Position numbers and translations under genes: made by a program. Source: Mycolicibacterium chitae (GTDB lineage Bacteria > Actinomycetota > Actinomycetes > Mycobacteriales > Mycobacteriaceae). Taken from it: a stretch of DNA of 64,000 bases. Location of the stretch: positions 1-64,000 of the forward strand of contig NZ_LR134355.1 of NCBI RefSeq assembly GCF_900637205.1, read 5' to 3'. Positions 15,461 to 27,108 of this stretch are shown piece after piece (the first letter of the stretch is position 1; every line of letters starts with the position of its first letter). Under the pieces are notes generated by a model. It saw only the letters and a list, made by a program, of their open reading frames with translations, ran no database searches and had not been told where the DNA came from.

Positions 15461-15469
15461 TTATCCACA
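15461..15469 (+). promoter_or_regulatory. Perfect DnaA box upstream of the PH-domain gene
   Basis: TTATCCACA lies in the 148-base gap between crgA and the PH-domain gene, 27 bases before the latter's start. With the box ahead of gyrB it makes two consensus boxes outside oriC within about 14 kb. A role in DnaA titration or in regulating this gene is inference. Confidence 0.5.
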
Positions 15470-15582
15470 AGCGCTATCAACAATGGGGATGAACTACACG
15501 CGTGTGATTGGGTTGACAGGCTGTGCGGCCTTCAGTAAACACCCGATCCCCAAAATGAATTCAACTTGCGGGAGGGCCGGCG

Positions 15583-15846
15583 TCAGCGCCAGCGCATGGT
15601 GAGCAACAGTCCCGTGATCATGAAGGCAAACGCGATCGCGTAGTTCCACGGACCCAGCTCGGCCATCCAGGGCAACGACGACGAGGCCAGCTGGAAAACC
15701 AACAGCCAGAACAACCCAATCAACATCAAACCCACGAAAAGCACGACAAACCAGACGCTGGACGGTCCGGCTTTCACCTTGACCGGGGTGCGGCTGACCG
15801 GGTTGATGGTGAAGTCGTTCTTCTTGCGAACCTTGGACTTGGGCAT
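15583..15846 (-). CDS. crgA: Cell division protein CrgA
   Basis: CrgA is a small two-span membrane protein that bridges FtsZ and septal peptidoglycan enzymes in actinobacteria. The 87-residue product starts [20 protein letters not shown], then has two membrane segments ([20 protein letters not shown] and [17 protein letters not shown]) joined by a short loop with [11 protein letters not shown], and ends at RWR. Length and layout match the family exactly. AAGGTAACC lies ahead of the ATG. It is separated from its partner cwsA only by ppiA and the PH-domain gene. Confidence 0.97.
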   Translation of the reverse strand: MPKSKVRKKNDFTINPVSRTPVKVKAGPSSVWFVVLFVGLMLIGLFWLLVFQLASSSLPWMAELGPWNYAIAFAFMITGLLLTMRWR

Positions 15847-15955
15847 GGTTACCTTCGTAGAAAGTTGAGCTAGGTGCGACGATGGACGTCGCCACAGGAG
15901 TCCTCCGAAGCCTAACCCAGCGACCGGGCCTCCTCAGAAACTCCAGGAGAGGTTG

Positions 15956-16705
15956 ATGGCAGCGCCGCCGACACAACGATCGTGGTGGCGCTTCGGCGTC
16001 CCCGTCGTGTGCCTGCTGGCGGGCCTGCTGCTCGCGGCCACGCACGCCGTCTCCGGCGGCGACGAGATCCGCCGCAGCGACGCGCCCCGGCTGGTGGATC
16101 TGGTGCGCGAGACCCAGCAGTCCGTCGACCGGCTGACCGGCGAGCGCGACGCCCTGGCCCAGCAGATGGATTCCACCCACGGCCGCTCCGGGGACGCCGC
16201 GCTGGCCGCGATGCAGGCCCGCTCGGCGGAGATGGCGGCCGAGGCCGGGATGGACCCGGTGCGCGGTCCCGGGCTGGTGGTGACCCTCACCGACGCGCAG
16301 CGCGACGCGCAGGGCCGCTTCCCGCGCGACGCCTCCCCCGACGACCTGGTGGTCCACCAGCAGGACATCCAGGGCGTGCTCAACGCGTTGTGGAGCGCCG
16401 GCGCCGAGGCCGTGCAGATGCAGGACCAGCGCCTGATCGCCACCTCCGAGCCCCGCTGCGTCGGCAACACCCTGCTGCTCAACGGCCGGACCTACAGCCC
16501 GCCATACCGGATCACGGCGATCGGCGACGCCGAGGCCATGCAGGCCGCCCTGGCCGAGGCGCCGCTGGTCCGGCTCTACAAGCAGTACGTGGTGCGGTTC
16601 GGCCTCGGCTACACCGAGGAGGCCCACGACGAGCTCCAGGTGGTCGGGCACGCCGACCCGGCCCGGATGCGCTACGCCTCCCCGATGGGCCCGCTGGGCT
16701 ACTGA
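15956..16705 (+). CDS. DUF881 family protein (Rv0012-like)
   Basis: A 249-residue membrane-anchored protein from ATG 15956, which follows AGGAGAGG. A single membrane segment (FGVPVVCLLAGLLLAATHAV) near the N-terminus is followed by a predicted coiled coil (LVRETQQSVDRLTGERDALAQQM and AAMQARSAEMAAEAG) and the DUF881 domain with GPGLVVTLTDAQRD, VHQQDIQGVLNALWSAGAEAV and RTYSPPYRITAIGD. The family occurs beside division genes in Gram-positive bacteria. The extracytoplasmic domain probably works with the division machinery; this is inference from context. Confidence 0.9.
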   Translation: MAAPPTQRSWWRFGVPVVCLLAGLLLAATHAVSGGDEIRRSDAPRLVDLVRETQQSVDRLTGERDALAQQMDSTHGRSGDAALAAMQARSAEMAAEAGMDPVRGPGLVVTLTDAQRDAQGRFPRDASPDDLVVHQQDIQGVLNALWSAGAEAVQMQDQRLIATSEPRCVGNTLLLNGRTYSPPYRITAIGDAEAMQAALAEAPLVRLYKQYVVRFGLGYTEEAHDELQVVGHADPARMRYASPMGPLGY

Positions 16706-16757
16706 GCCCGTCAAAACCGATTGTCGCCGGCCCCGTCCACCCCGGTAACCTGTGGCG

Positions 16758-17444
16758 ATGCAGGTCTTGGTCGTCGACAACTACGACAGCTTCGTCTTCA
16801 ACCTCGTGCAGTACCTCGGGCAACTCGGGGTCACCGCACAGGTGTGGCGGCACGACGACGCACGCCTGGCCACCGCCGAGGACATCGCCGCGGTGGCCGC
16901 CGAGTTCGACGGCGTGCTGCTGAGCCCCGGCCCCGGCACCCCGGAGCGCGCGGGCGCCTCGATCCCCCTGGTGCACGCCTGCGCGCAGGCCGGCACTCCC
17001 CTGTTGGGCGTGTGCCTGGGCCACCAGGCCATCGGGGTGGCGTTCGGCGCCACCGTCGACCGCGCACCGGAGTTGCTGCACGGCAAGACCAGCACCGTGT
17101 TTCACCGCAATACCAGTGTGCTCCAGGGACTTCCGGACCCGTTCACGGCCACCCGGTACCACTCGCTGACCATCCTGCCCGAGACCCTGCCGGAGACCCT
17201 GCAGGTCACCGCGCAGACCCGCAGCGGCATCATCATGGGCATCCGGCACACCGAACTACCGATCCACGGCGTGCAGTTCCATCCGGAGTCCATCCTCACC
17301 GAGGGCGGTCACCGGATGCTGGCCAACTGGCTGGGGTTCTGCGGCACGGCCCCGGACGAGGCGTTGGTCCGTCGCCTCGAGAACGAGGTCGCCGATGCGG
17401 TCTCGGCCGCGACGGCTCGGGCTACGAACCGAACGCCAGCGTGA
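16758..17444 (+). CDS. pabA: Glutamine amidotransferase, aminodeoxychorismate/anthranilate synthase component II
   Basis: This class-I glutamine amidotransferase supplies ammonia to a chorismate-using synthase, making 4-amino-4-deoxychorismate (folate) or anthranilate (tryptophan). The start is ATG 16758 (MQVLVVDNYDSFVFNLVQYL), giving 228 residues. The catalytic triad is visible as Cys in LLGVCLGHQAIG and His/Glu in GVQFHPESILTEGG. The M. tuberculosis homologue Rv0013 has been named trpG, but the location away from trp genes leaves either role open. Its 3' end overlaps that of convergent pknB by 23 bases. Confidence 0.92.
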   Translation: MQVLVVDNYDSFVFNLVQYLGQLGVTAQVWRHDDARLATAEDIAAVAAEFDGVLLSPGPGTPERAGASIPLVHACAQAGTPLLGVCLGHQAIGVAFGATVDRAPELLHGKTSTVFHRNTSVLQGLPDPFTATRYHSLTILPETLPETLQVTAQTRSGIIMGIRHTELPIHGVQFHPESILTEGGHRMLANWLGFCGTAPDEALVRRLENEVADAVSAATARATNRTPA

Positions 17445-19289
17445 TCGTCCCGCCGTAGTTCACGCCCTGCCCCGCCGACGGCGCCTGCGACATCACCCGG
17501 TTGCGGTTCTGGTCCCCCGCGTTGGGCACGTCGGGCCCCTTGTTGAGCACACCGGTCCAGCCCAGCGCGCGCAGCGTCGGTTCGGCGTCGGTCCAGAACT
17601 GGCCCACCAGGTTCGGCATCGTGAACTGGTTGCCCCGTGACACGCGCAGTTCGACCACCGAGTCCAGCGGAACGTTCTCTCCGGTGGGCGGATTGGTGCC
17701 CACCACCGTGCCCGCCGGTTCGGTGCCGTCCACGTCGGCCCGGGCGATCTTGGTGAAGCCGTACACCCCGAGGTTGCGCTGGGCCACGTCCACCGTCTGC
17801 CCGGCGACGTCGGGAACGTCACGGGTCTCGGGGCCCGCGCCGACGATCACGGTGATCTCGTTGGTGATCGCCGAGGTCTGGTTGGCCGGCGGATTGGTGC
17901 CGATCACCCGGTCCTTGAGCTCGGGGGTCGACGGTGAGTTCGCCTGTTTGAACACGGTGAACCCGGCCGCCTTGAGTTTCTGCACCGCGTCGCCGTAGCT
18001 CAGCTGCGCGACATCGGGCACTTCCCGCTGCTCCGGGCCGGTCGACACGTAGACGGTGATCTCGTCGCCGGCGTCGACGGAGGTGTCGGCAGCAGGGTCG
18101 GTCTCGATCACGTGATCCGGCGGCACCGCGGAGTCCGGCCGCTGCTGGGTGCGGGTCTTGAACCCCCGGTTCTGCAGCGTGGCCACCGCGTCGGCCGAGA
18201 CCACCCCGGCCACGTCGGGCACCGCGACATCGCGGGTGTCGCCGCCGAAGACGTTGATGGAGATCGTGACGACCACCGTCAGCACCGCCAGCACCGCGAC
18301 CGCCACCAGCCAGCGCGCCACCGATCCGCCGCCGCGCTCGCCCGGGTACCGCACCGCGTTGGGGATCTGCTCGGTCTGATCGTCGCGGTAGTCCGACGGC
18401 GCGCTGAGCATCGAGGTCTTCTCGGCGTCGGTGAGCACCTTCGGCGCCTCCGGGTGCTCGCCGTTGTGCACCCGGACCAGATCGGCGCGCATCTCCGCGG
18501 CGGTCTGATAGCGGTTGTCGGGGTTCTTGGCGAGCGCCTTGAGCACCACCGCGTCGAGTTCGGCGGGGATGCCGGTGTGCCGCTGCGACGGCGGCACCGC
18601 GTCCTCGCGGACGTGCTGGTAAGCCACCGCGACGGGGGAGTCGCCGACGAAAGGTGCTTCGCCCGTGAGCATCTCGTAGAGAACGCAGCCCAGCGAGTAC
18701 ACGTCGGAGCGGGCGTCGACGGACTCGCCGCGGGCCTGCTCGGGCGAGAGATACTGGGCGGTGCCGATCACCGCGGCGGTCTGGGTGACGCTGTGCGTCT
18801 CGGCCAGCGCCCGGGCGATGCCGAAGTCCATCACCTTCACCGCGCCGGACTTGCTGATCATGATGTTGGCCGGCTTGACGTCGCGGTGGATGATGCCGTG
18901 CGTGTGGCTGAAGTTCAGCGCCTGGCAGGCGTCGGCGATGACCTCGATGGCGCGCTTGGGCGGCATCGGCCCGTCGTTGTGGACGATGTCGCGCAGCGTG
19001 ACGCCGTCGACGTACTCCATCACGATGTAGGGCAGCGGACCCGTCGGCGTCTCGGCCTCGCCGGTGTCGTACACCGCGACGATCGCGGGGTGGTTCAGCG
19101 CCGCCGCGTTCTGCGCCTCGCGGCGGAACCTCAGATAGAAGCTGGGGTCGCGGGCCAGGTCGGCGCGCAGCACCTTGACCGCGACGTCCCGGTGCAGCCG
19201 GGTGTCGCGGGCCAGGTGGACCTCCGACATTCCGCCGAACCCGAGGATTTCACCGAGTTCGTAGCGGCCGGAGAGCAGCTCAGGGGTCG

Positions 19290-19293
<4 letters not shown>
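17422..19293 (-). CDS. pknB: Serine/threonine protein kinase PknB
   Basis: PknB is the essential receptor kinase that senses muropeptides and lipid II through extracellular PASTA repeats and controls peptidoglycan synthesis and division. The kinase domain fills residues 1-280: glycine loop GFGGMSEV, Lys40 in [22 protein letters not shown], and activation loop [20 protein letters not shown] with the two regulatory threonines. A juxtamembrane region leads to one membrane segment (about 331-352, [20 protein letters not shown]), then four PASTA repeats up to residue 623. ATG 19293 overlaps the pknA stop in ATGA, so the kinases are translationally coupled. Confidence 0.98.
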
Positions 19294-20630
<1,337 letters not shown>

Positions 20631-20676
20631 GGCTCGGCTCCCTCTCGTTCGTGCGTCACTCCTGGCAGTCGCAGGC

Positions 20677-22152
20677 TCATGATCCTCCCTGGAGTGCCGT
20701 GGCCATCACGGCCCGGCCGATCGGCGCTGCCACCGCTCCGCCGGTCGCGGAGAGGCGATCGCCGCCGTTCTCCACCACCACCGCGATGGCGACCTTGGGG
20801 TCCTTGGCGGGCGCGAAAGCGATGTACCACGCGTGGGGCGGCGTGTTTCGCGGGTCGGTTCCATGTTCGGCGGTACCTGTCTTGGACGCGATCTGGACGC
20901 CGGGGATGGACCCTGCCTGCTGGGTGAACTGTTCGGCGTCGATCATCAAATCCGTAAGTTTAGCTGCGACCTGCGGCGACACCGCACGCTCCTGTTCGTA
21001 GGGCACGGTGGTGGCGATGTTTGCCAGGTCGGGGCCTTTGAGGCTGTCTACCAGGAACGGCTGCATCGCGACGCCTTTGTTGGCGATGGTCGCGGCCACG
21101 ACCGCGTTCTGCAGCGGCGTCATCGCGACGTCGCGCTGACCGATCGCCGTCATGCCCAGGGCGGCGCGGTCGGGGACGGGGCCGACGGTCGACTCGGCGA
21201 CCTGCAGCGGGATCGGCTCCTGCGGGGTGTCGAGTCCGAAGGAGGCCGCGGTGCTGCGCAGCCGGTCGGCGCCGATGCGCAGCCCCAGCTGCACGAATGC
21301 GGTGTTGCAGGAGCGCGCGAACGCCTCCTGCAGCGAGGCGGTCTGCCCCGAGCCGCACGGCGCGCCGCCGTAGTTCTCCAGCGCCGCGGTGCTGTCGGGC
21401 AGCGGGATCGACGGCAGCGCCGTGAACCGGTCGTCCTCGCTGACGCCGGCCTCGAGCGCGGCGGCGGTGGTGATCACCTTGAACGTCGACCCCGGTGGGT
21501 AGCGCTCGGAGATCGCCCGGTTGGTCAGCGGGTTGTTCGGATCGTCGCGCAGGTTCTCCCAGGCCGCCGACTGCGCCGCGGCGTCGTGGGTGGCCAGCAG
21601 GTTCGGGTCGTACGACGGGGACGACACCATCGCCAGGATCCGCCCGGTCGACGGATCCAGCGCCACCACCGCGCCCTTGCACGGGCCGTTGCAGCCGTTC
21701 TGCAGCGCATCCCAGCCGGTCTGCTGCACGCGCGGCACGATCGTCGTGTCCACGCTGCCGCCGCGCGGGTCGCGACCGGTGAAGAAGTCGGCCAGCCGCC
21801 GGCCGAACAGGCGCTGATCGGAACCGTTGAGGATGGAGTCCTCGGCGCGCTCGAGGCCGGTGCTCGAGTAGCTCAGCGAGTAGAACCCGGTGATCGGCGC
21901 GTACAGGAAGGGATCCGGGTAGGTCCGCAGGTACCGGTAGCGGCCCGCGGTGGACACCGAGTACGCCATCAGCTGGCCGCCCGCGGAGATCTGGCCGCGC
22001 TGCCGGGAGTACTCGTCGAGCAGGACGCGCTGGTTGCGCGGATCGGCGCGCAGCCCGTCGGCGGTGAAGAACTGGGTGAACGTCGCGTTGCCCAGCAGCA
22101 ACACGATCAGGGCCATCAGCGTCATCGAGACGCGGCGCAGCGCGGTGTTCAT
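20677..22152 (-). CDS. pbpA: Penicillin-binding protein A (class B transpeptidase)
   Basis: PbpA cross-links peptidoglycan with the SEDS partner RodA, and in mycobacteria is a PknB target linked to division. From ATG 22152 ([21 protein letters not shown]) it is 491 residues with an N-terminal membrane anchor, a dimerisation domain, and the transpeptidase motifs PGSTFK (SxxK), SCN (SxN) in [13 protein letters not shown], and KTGTAE. The start overlaps the rodA stop in ATGA, so the synthase pair is coupled. A longer in-frame reading starting inside rodA is rejected. Confidence 0.97.
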   Translation of the reverse strand: MNTALRRVSMTLMALIVLLLGNATFTQFFTADGLRADPRNQRVLLDEYSRQRGQISAGGQLMAYSVSTAGRYRYLRTYPDPFLYAPITGFYSLSYSSTGLERAEDSILNGSDQRLFGRRLADFFTGRDPRGGSVDTTIVPRVQQTGWDALQNGCNGPCKGAVVALDPSTGRILAMVSSPSYDPNLLATHDAAAQSAAWENLRDDPNNPLTNRAISERYPPGSTFKVITTAAALEAGVSEDDRFTALPSIPLPDSTAALENYGGAPCGSGQTASLQEAFARSCNTAFVQLGLRIGADRLRSTAASFGLDTPQEPIPLQVAESTVGPVPDRAALGMTAIGQRDVAMTPLQNAVVAATIANKGVAMQPFLVDSLKGPDLANIATTVPYEQERAVSPQVAAKLTDLMIDAEQFTQQAGSIPGVQIASKTGTAEHGTDPRNTPPHAWYIAFAPAKDPKVAIAVVVENGGDRLSATGGAVAAPIGRAVMATALQGGS

Positions 22153-23567
22153 ACCTTCTCGATCACCTCGGTACTGGCGACGGCGATCGGCGGTTGCACC
22201 GCGGGCTGCGGGCCGGTGTTGATGGGTCGGCGGGCGTTGTGCGAGATCCGGATCAGGATGGCCAGCAGCAGGTAGTTCGCCACCAGGGACGAGCCGCCGT
22301 AAGACATCCACGGCGTGGTCAGCCCGGTCAGCGGGATCAGATTGGTGACGCCGCCGACGACGATGAACAGCTGGATGCCCAGCGTGCCGGCCAGGCCGGC
22401 GGCCAGCAGCTTGCCGAAGCTGTCGCGCACGGCGATCGCGGTGCGCAGGCCCCGGATGATGACGATGGTGTAGAGCATCAGCACCCCGGCCAGGCCCACC
22501 AGGCCGAGTTCCTCACCGATGGCGGCGATGATGAAGTCCGTCGAGGCCGCGGGCACCGTGCCGGGCTGGCCGTTGCCCAAACCGGTGCCGAACACCCCGC
22601 CGGTGGCGAAGCTGAACAGCGACTGGATCGTCTGGTAGCCGGCGCCGTCGGGATCGGCGAACGGGTCGAGCCAGTTCTGCACCCGCACCCGCACGTGGCC
22701 GAACAGGAAGTACGCGGCGATGCTGCCGGCGGCGAACAGGCCCAGACCGATCAGCACCCAGCTGAGGCGCTCGGTGGCGATGTAGACCATCAGCAGGAAC
22801 GACGCGTACAGCAGCAGCGAGGTGCCCAGGTCCTTCTCGAAGATCATCACGCCGATCGAGGCCGCCCACGCCGCCAGCAGCGGCGCTAGGTCGCGGGGCC
22901 GCGGCAGGTCCATGCCCAGCACGTGCTTGCCGGCGCTGGTGAACAGGTTGCGCTTGGACACCAGCACCGAGGCGAAGAAGATCAGCAGCAGGATCTTGGA
23001 GAACTCGGCGGGCTGGATCGAGAAGCCCTCGAACCGGATCCAGATTTTGGCGCCGTACTCCTCGGAGTACTTCGCGGGCAGGACGGCCGGGATGGCCAGC
23101 AGGATCAGCCCGACCATTCCGCAGACGTAGCCGTAGCGGGACAGCTGCCGGTGATCCTTGAGCAGGACCACCACGACGATGAAGCCGATGACGCCGACCA
23201 GCGTCCACAGCAATTGCTGGTTGGCGCTGGGGGTTTGGTCGGCCTCGGCGACGCGGACCAGGTCCAGCCGGTGGATCATCACCAGGCCCAGGCCGTTGAG
23301 CAGCGCCACCACCGGCAGCAGCAGCGGGTCGGCGTAGGGCGCGAAGCGCCGGATGGCCAGGTGCGCGGCCCCGAACAGCCCGAGAAAGCCTGCGGCATAG
23401 GCCAACAGGTCCAGCGAGAGGGCCTGCTCCTGGTTGGTATCCACGATCAGCAGCGCCACGGTGGTGATGACCGCCGCGAAGCACAGCAGCAACAGTTCGG
23501 CGTTGCGGCGGTTCGGCAGCGGCGGGGGGACCGAGACCGCAACCGGGGACTGTGGCGCGGTGGTCAT
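22149..23567 (-). CDS. rodA: Peptidoglycan glycosyltransferase RodA (SEDS family)
   Basis: RodA polymerises lipid II into glycan strands as a multi-span SEDS enzyme. The 472-residue product has roughly twelve membrane segments and the family signatures FGLSIQPAEFSKI-type block (here GFSIQPAEFSKILLLIF), EKDLGTSLLLYASFL, AIGEELGLVG and TGLTTPWMSYGGSS. Its downstream neighbour pbpA, with a 4-base overlap, is the matching transpeptidase. It starts 28 bases after the pstP stop. Confidence 0.97.
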   Translation of the reverse strand: MTTAPQSPVAVSVPPPLPNRRNAELLLLCFAAVITTVALLIVDTNQEQALSLDLLAYAAGFLGLFGAAHLAIRRFAPYADPLLLPVVALLNGLGLVMIHRLDLVRVAEADQTPSANQQLLWTLVGVIGFIVVVVLLKDHRQLSRYGYVCGMVGLILLAIPAVLPAKYSEEYGAKIWIRFEGFSIQPAEFSKILLLIFFASVLVSKRNLFTSAGKHVLGMDLPRPRDLAPLLAAWAASIGVMIFEKDLGTSLLLYASFLLMVYIATERLSWVLIGLGLFAAGSIAAYFLFGHVRVRVQNWLDPFADPDGAGYQTIQSLFSFATGGVFGTGLGNGQPGTVPAASTDFIIAAIGEELGLVGLAGVLMLYTIVIIRGLRTAIAVRDSFGKLLAAGLAGTLGIQLFIVVGGVTNLIPLTGLTTPWMSYGGSSLVANYLLLAILIRISHNARRPINTGPQPAVQPPIAVASTEVIEKV

Positions 23568-23595
23568 GCGCCTGCGCTCGCTTGTCGCCGCCCCG

Positions 23596-25152
23596 TCATG
23601 CCGCCGCCCGGCAGTCCGTACCCGGCTTCTGCGGCGCTGGGGCCAACGTCGTCCGCGTGGGCGACGGTGCCGGAGTGGCGGTGGGCGGGGGAGGCGCCGG
23701 TGCGGTGGCGGATTCGGTTGGGGCAGCGTTGGTTCGGGGGCGCTCGGTGTCGGTGGGCGCGGCCGTCGGGCTCGGCGAGGGGGCCGGGCTCGGTGACGCT
23801 GCCGGCGACGGCGCGGGGCCGGGCCGGGCCGACGGGGCGGGGGAGTGCGGCCGCGGCGCGGGGGTGGCGGTGGGCTCGGGCTTGGGCGGTTCGCAGACCG
23901 GCAGCAGCGAGGTCTCGGCGAGCTTGCGCAGCTGGGCGATCGCCTCGTCCAGGGAGCCGCCCGGCAGCCCGGCGGCGACCTGCGCGCGCTCGGAGGGCCG
24001 CAGATCGCCGAGCTGCATCAGACGGCAGGCGAATTGCTGTTCGCCGTAGCTGATCTGGGACAGCTCGTTGCGCTCGTTGAGACAGCCCAGCAGGAACGGC
24101 TCCGACATTGACAGGCCCAGCAGCGAACCCTGCACGCCGCGCATGATCGACACGGTGCCGTCGTGCTCGGTGACGTAATAGTTGTTGCGCACGATCTGGC
24201 GGCCGATCGCCAGCCCGGCGAGCACCACCAGCGCGACGAGCACCGCGGCGATGAACATCCGGCGCCGGGACCGCGGCTTGCGCACCGGCTCCTCGGGCTC
24301 GGAGACCACGCGCTTGGCGGCGGGCTTGCGCGGGTTGATCGCCGAGGCTCGCCCGGCGGCGGTGTTCGGGGGAGCGCTGCCCTCGCCGTCGTCGCCGGAG
24401 ACCGCCCCGGCCAGGATCGGCTGGGTCTGGCCGTAGTCGTAGTCGACGACGTCGGCGACCACCACGGTGACGTTGTCGGGGCCGCCGCCGCGCAGCGCGA
24501 GTTCGATCAGGCGGTCGGCGCTCTCGACGACGTCCTCGATCTGCAGCGCCTCGAGGATGGTCTCCTGGCTGACCGGATCGGACAGGCCGTCGGAGCACAG
24601 CAGGTAGCGGTCGCCGACGCGCGCCTCGCGCATGATCAGCGTCGGCTCCACCTCGTGACCGGTCAACGCGCGCATGATCAGCGAGCGCTGCGGGTGGCTG
24701 TGCGCCTCCTCGGCGGTGATGCGACCCTCGTCGACGAGGGTCTGGACGAACGTGTCGTCCTTGGTGATCTGGTTGAGTTCGCCGTCGCGCAGCAGGTAGC
24801 CGCGGGAGTCGCCGATGTGGACCAGACCAAGCCGGTTGCCCGCGAACAGGATTGCGGTCAGCGTGGTGCCCATGCCCTCGAGTTCGGGGTCGGCCTCCAC
24901 GTGCGCAGCTATCGCCGAGTTGCCCTGGTGGACGGCCTCGTTGAGCTTGCTGAGCAGGTCGCCGCCGGGTTCGTCGTCGTCGAGATGGGCGAGCGCGGCG
25001 ATCACCAACTGGGAGGCGACCTCGCCCGCGGCGTGGCCACCCATGCCGTCGGCAAGGGCCAGCAACCGGGCGCCGGCGTACACCGAGTCTTCGTTGTTGG
25101 CGCGTACCAGGCCGCGGTCGCTGCGCGCGGCGTAGCGCAGACCTAGGGTCAC
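23596..25152 (-). CDS. pstP: Serine/threonine protein phosphatase PstP (PP2C)
   Basis: PstP is the sole PP2C-type phosphatase that reverses PknA/PknB phosphorylation. The catalytic domain (residues 1-240) shows the metal-binding signatures ANNEDS, ALADGMGGHAAG, VHIGDSRGYLLR, LLCSDGLSD and GGPDNVTVVV. A linker leads to one membrane segment (about 300-322, MFIAAVLVALVVLAGLAIG) and an extracellular domain ending in a long Pro/Ala/Thr-rich tail of about 100 residues. The start overlaps the fhaB stop by 4 bases. Confidence 0.97.
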   Translation of the reverse strand: MTLGLRYAARSDRGLVRANNEDSVYAGARLLALADGMGGHAAGEVASQLVIAALAHLDDDEPGGDLLSKLNEAVHQGNSAIAAHVEADPELEGMGTTLTAILFAGNRLGLVHIGDSRGYLLRDGELNQITKDDTFVQTLVDEGRITAEEAHSHPQRSLIMRALTGHEVEPTLIMREARVGDRYLLCSDGLSDPVSQETILEALQIEDVVESADRLIELALRGGGPDNVTVVVADVVDYDYGQTQPILAGAVSGDDGEGSAPPNTAAGRASAINPRKPAAKRVVSEPEEPVRKPRSRRRMFIAAVLVALVVLAGLAIGRQIVRNNYYVTEHDGTVSIMRGVQGSLLGLSMSEPFLLGCLNERNELSQISYGEQQFACRLMQLGDLRPSERAQVAAGLPGGSLDEAIAQLRKLAETSLLPVCEPPKPEPTATPAPRPHSPAPSARPGPAPSPAASPSPAPSPSPTAAPTDTERPRTNAAPTESATAPAPPPPTATPAPSPTRTTLAPAPQKPGTDCRAAA

Positions 25153-25616
25153 GGACGTAACTCGATTGCTGTCTTGCCGATTCGCACCGGCGTACCAATG
25201 GGGACCTTTACGGCGGTCGTCACCTTTGACCTGTCAAGGTAGGTGCCGTTGGTTGATCCTAGATCCTCTACGTACCATTCCGAGCCTCGTGGGGACAGCC
25301 GCGCGTGGCGGGTCGACGCGTAGTCGTCGGTGAGCACCAGCGTGGAGTCGTCGGCGCGGCCGATCAGCACCGGCTGGGTGCCCAGCGTGATCCGGGTGCC
25401 CGCCAGCGAGCCGGCCGTCACCACCAGATAGCGCGGGGTGGCCCGACCCTGCCGGGCCGGCAGCAGCGTGCCGCGCAACGCCAGGCCGCGCCGCACCATC
25501 ACCGCGCCCGTCGGGGCGTAGATGTCGGTCCGCAGGATCCGCAGCACCGACCAGATGAACACCCAGAGCATCAACAGGAAGCCAGCACGCGTCAGCTGCA
25601 GAACTAATCCCTGCAT
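25149..25616 (-). CDS. fhaB: FHA domain protein FhaB (FipA)
   Basis: FhaB binds phosphothreonine and connects PknA/PknB signalling to the division machinery (reported partners FtsZ and FtsQ). The 155-residue product has an N-terminal membrane segment (LVLQLTRAGFLLMLWVFIWSV, in part) and a C-terminal FHA domain with the recognition residues in PVLIGRADDSTLVLTDDYAS, TRHARLSPRG and EDLGSTNGTYLD. It lies between fhaA and pstP and overlaps pstP by 4 bases. Confidence 0.97.
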   Translation of the reverse strand: MQGLVLQLTRAGFLLMLWVFIWSVLRILRTDIYAPTGAVMVRRGLALRGTLLPARQGRATPRYLVVTAGSLAGTRITLGTQPVLIGRADDSTLVLTDDYASTRHARLSPRGSEWYVEDLGSTNGTYLDRSKVTTAVKVPIGTPVRIGKTAIELRP

Positions 25617-25722
25617 CTGGCGTCCTTCCCGTCATCGTGCGGCAACGTCACGATACTTGGGCAGCCACCGACGTGAGGGCGAAGCTCGTGCGCGTCGCCT
25701 GAGTTGGCGTAAGCGGCCGAGC

Positions 25723-27108
25723 TCAGTGGACGCGAACGACGATCTCGGAGTGGCCCAGCCGGATGACGTCGCCGTCGGCCAGCTGCCATTCCTGAACCGG
25801 CGCGTTGTTGACCGTGGTGCCGTTCGTGGAGTTCAGGTCGGACAGCAGTGCGACCTGCCCGTCCCAGCGGATCTCCAGGTGGCGACGCGAGACGCCGGTG
25901 TCGGGCAGCCGGAACTGGGCGTCCTGGCCGCGGCCGACCACGTTGGCACCCTCGCGCAGCTGGTAGGTGCGGCCGCTGCCGTCGTCGAGCTGCAGCGTGA
26001 CCGTCGCGGCGCCGCCGGCGGGGTAGTCGCCGCCCGGGGCGGGCTGGCCGTAGTCGGCGTAGCCACCCTGGGCCGGCGGCTGGCCGTAGTCGTAATCGCC
26101 GCGGGGCGGTTCGCCGTAGCCGCCGCCCTCGTAGCCGCGGCCGTAATCGGGCTGGCCGTAGTCGGGGCGGCCGTAGCCGGGCCCACCCTGGTAGCCCTGG
26201 TCGTAGCCGCCCTGGTCCGGGTAGCCACCACCCTGGCGGGGGTCGGGGCGACCGTAGTCCGGTCCCGGGGGACGGCCGTAGTTGTAGTCACCGCGCGGCG
26301 GTTCGCCCTGCGGGGGATAGCCGCCCGACGGCGGGCCGTACGGCTGGCGGTAGCCCTGGTCGTAGCCGCCGGACGGCGGGCCGTAGCCGGCGGGCGGACG
26401 CTGCTCGTAGGACGGGGCGTAGCCGCCCTGGTCGGGGTAGCCGCCACCCTGGCGCGGTGGGTAGTTCGGGTCGCCCTGGGGCGGGTAGCCGCCCTGCTCG
26501 GGTCCCTGCGGAGGCTGCGGGGCCTGCGGGGCGTAGCCGGCCCGGGGGTCCTGAGCGTCTTCCGGGCGACCGTAACGGTCGTCGTAGTACTCGTCTCCGG
26601 GACGTCCCTGGCCTGGGCCGCCGCGGTGGCTCGGATTGTCGCTCATCGGTGGTACTCCTGGTTCTGCGTTCGACGCACGGTCTGATTGTGGCGCGGCGGG
26701 TGCGGACATGGCGGCACCGCCCACCGTGGCGTCGGGGTTGACGACACCGCGGGCGCGGACCTGGCCGGTGTGCAAACTCGGCGATTGTTCGAATCGGACA
26801 ACCACATCACCATACGTTTGCCACCCCTGATCCCCGATGTATCCCCCGAGATGTTTGGCAAAAGTATCCGAAGTGAGGTCCGGATCGGCAAGGACCTTCG
26901 CATGGTCGGAGACGCTGAGGGTGATGACGTACTCGTTGGGTGCCAATAAGCGCCCGCCCTGTAACGACCGGACACCGTCGGCGGCCTCCCGTCGCAGCAT
27001 CCCCTCGACTTCCTCGGGAACGACCGATCCGCCGAACACCCGGGCGAAGGCGTCGCCGACGGTAGACTCGAGCTTGCGATCAAATCGCTGCACCAGTCCC
27101 ATCTTCAC
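25723..27108 (-). CDS. fhaA: FHA domain protein FhaA
   Basis: FhaA binds phosphorylated MviN/MurJ and helps control peptidoglycan synthesis at the pole and septum. Residues 1-130 form the FhaA N-terminal domain (LVQRFDRKLESTVGDAFARV, RREAADGVRSLQGGRLLAPN, YGDVVVRFEQS). A long Gly/Tyr/Pro/Gln-rich region of about 200 residues (repeats such as GGYPDQGGY and YGRPDYGQ) follows, and the last 90 residues are the FHA domain (NVVGRGQDAQFRLPDTGVSR, HLEIRWDG, DLNSTNGT). The start could be 27108 (MKMGLVQRF) or 27102. It heads the minus-strand cluster, with its promoter in the 233-base gap before tRNA-Leu. Confidence 0.97.
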   Translation of the reverse strand: MKMGLVQRFDRKLESTVGDAFARVFGGSVVPEEVEGMLRREAADGVRSLQGGRLLAPNEYVITLSVSDHAKVLADPDLTSDTFAKHLGGYIGDQGWQTYGDVVVRFEQSPSLHTGQVRARGVVNPDATVGGAAMSAPAAPQSDRASNAEPGVPPMSDNPSHRGGPGQGRPGDEYYDDRYGRPEDAQDPRAGYAPQAPQPPQGPEQGGYPPQGDPNYPPRQGGGYPDQGGYAPSYEQRPPAGYGPPSGGYDQGYRQPYGPPSGGYPPQGEPPRGDYNYGRPPGPDYGRPDPRQGGGYPDQGGYDQGYQGGPGYGRPDYGQPDYGRGYEGGGYGEPPRGDYDYGQPPAQGGYADYGQPAPGGDYPAGGAATVTLQLDDGSGRTYQLREGANVVGRGQDAQFRLPDTGVSRRHLEIRWDGQVALLSDLNSTNGTTVNNAPVQEWQLADGDVIRLGHSEIVVRVH

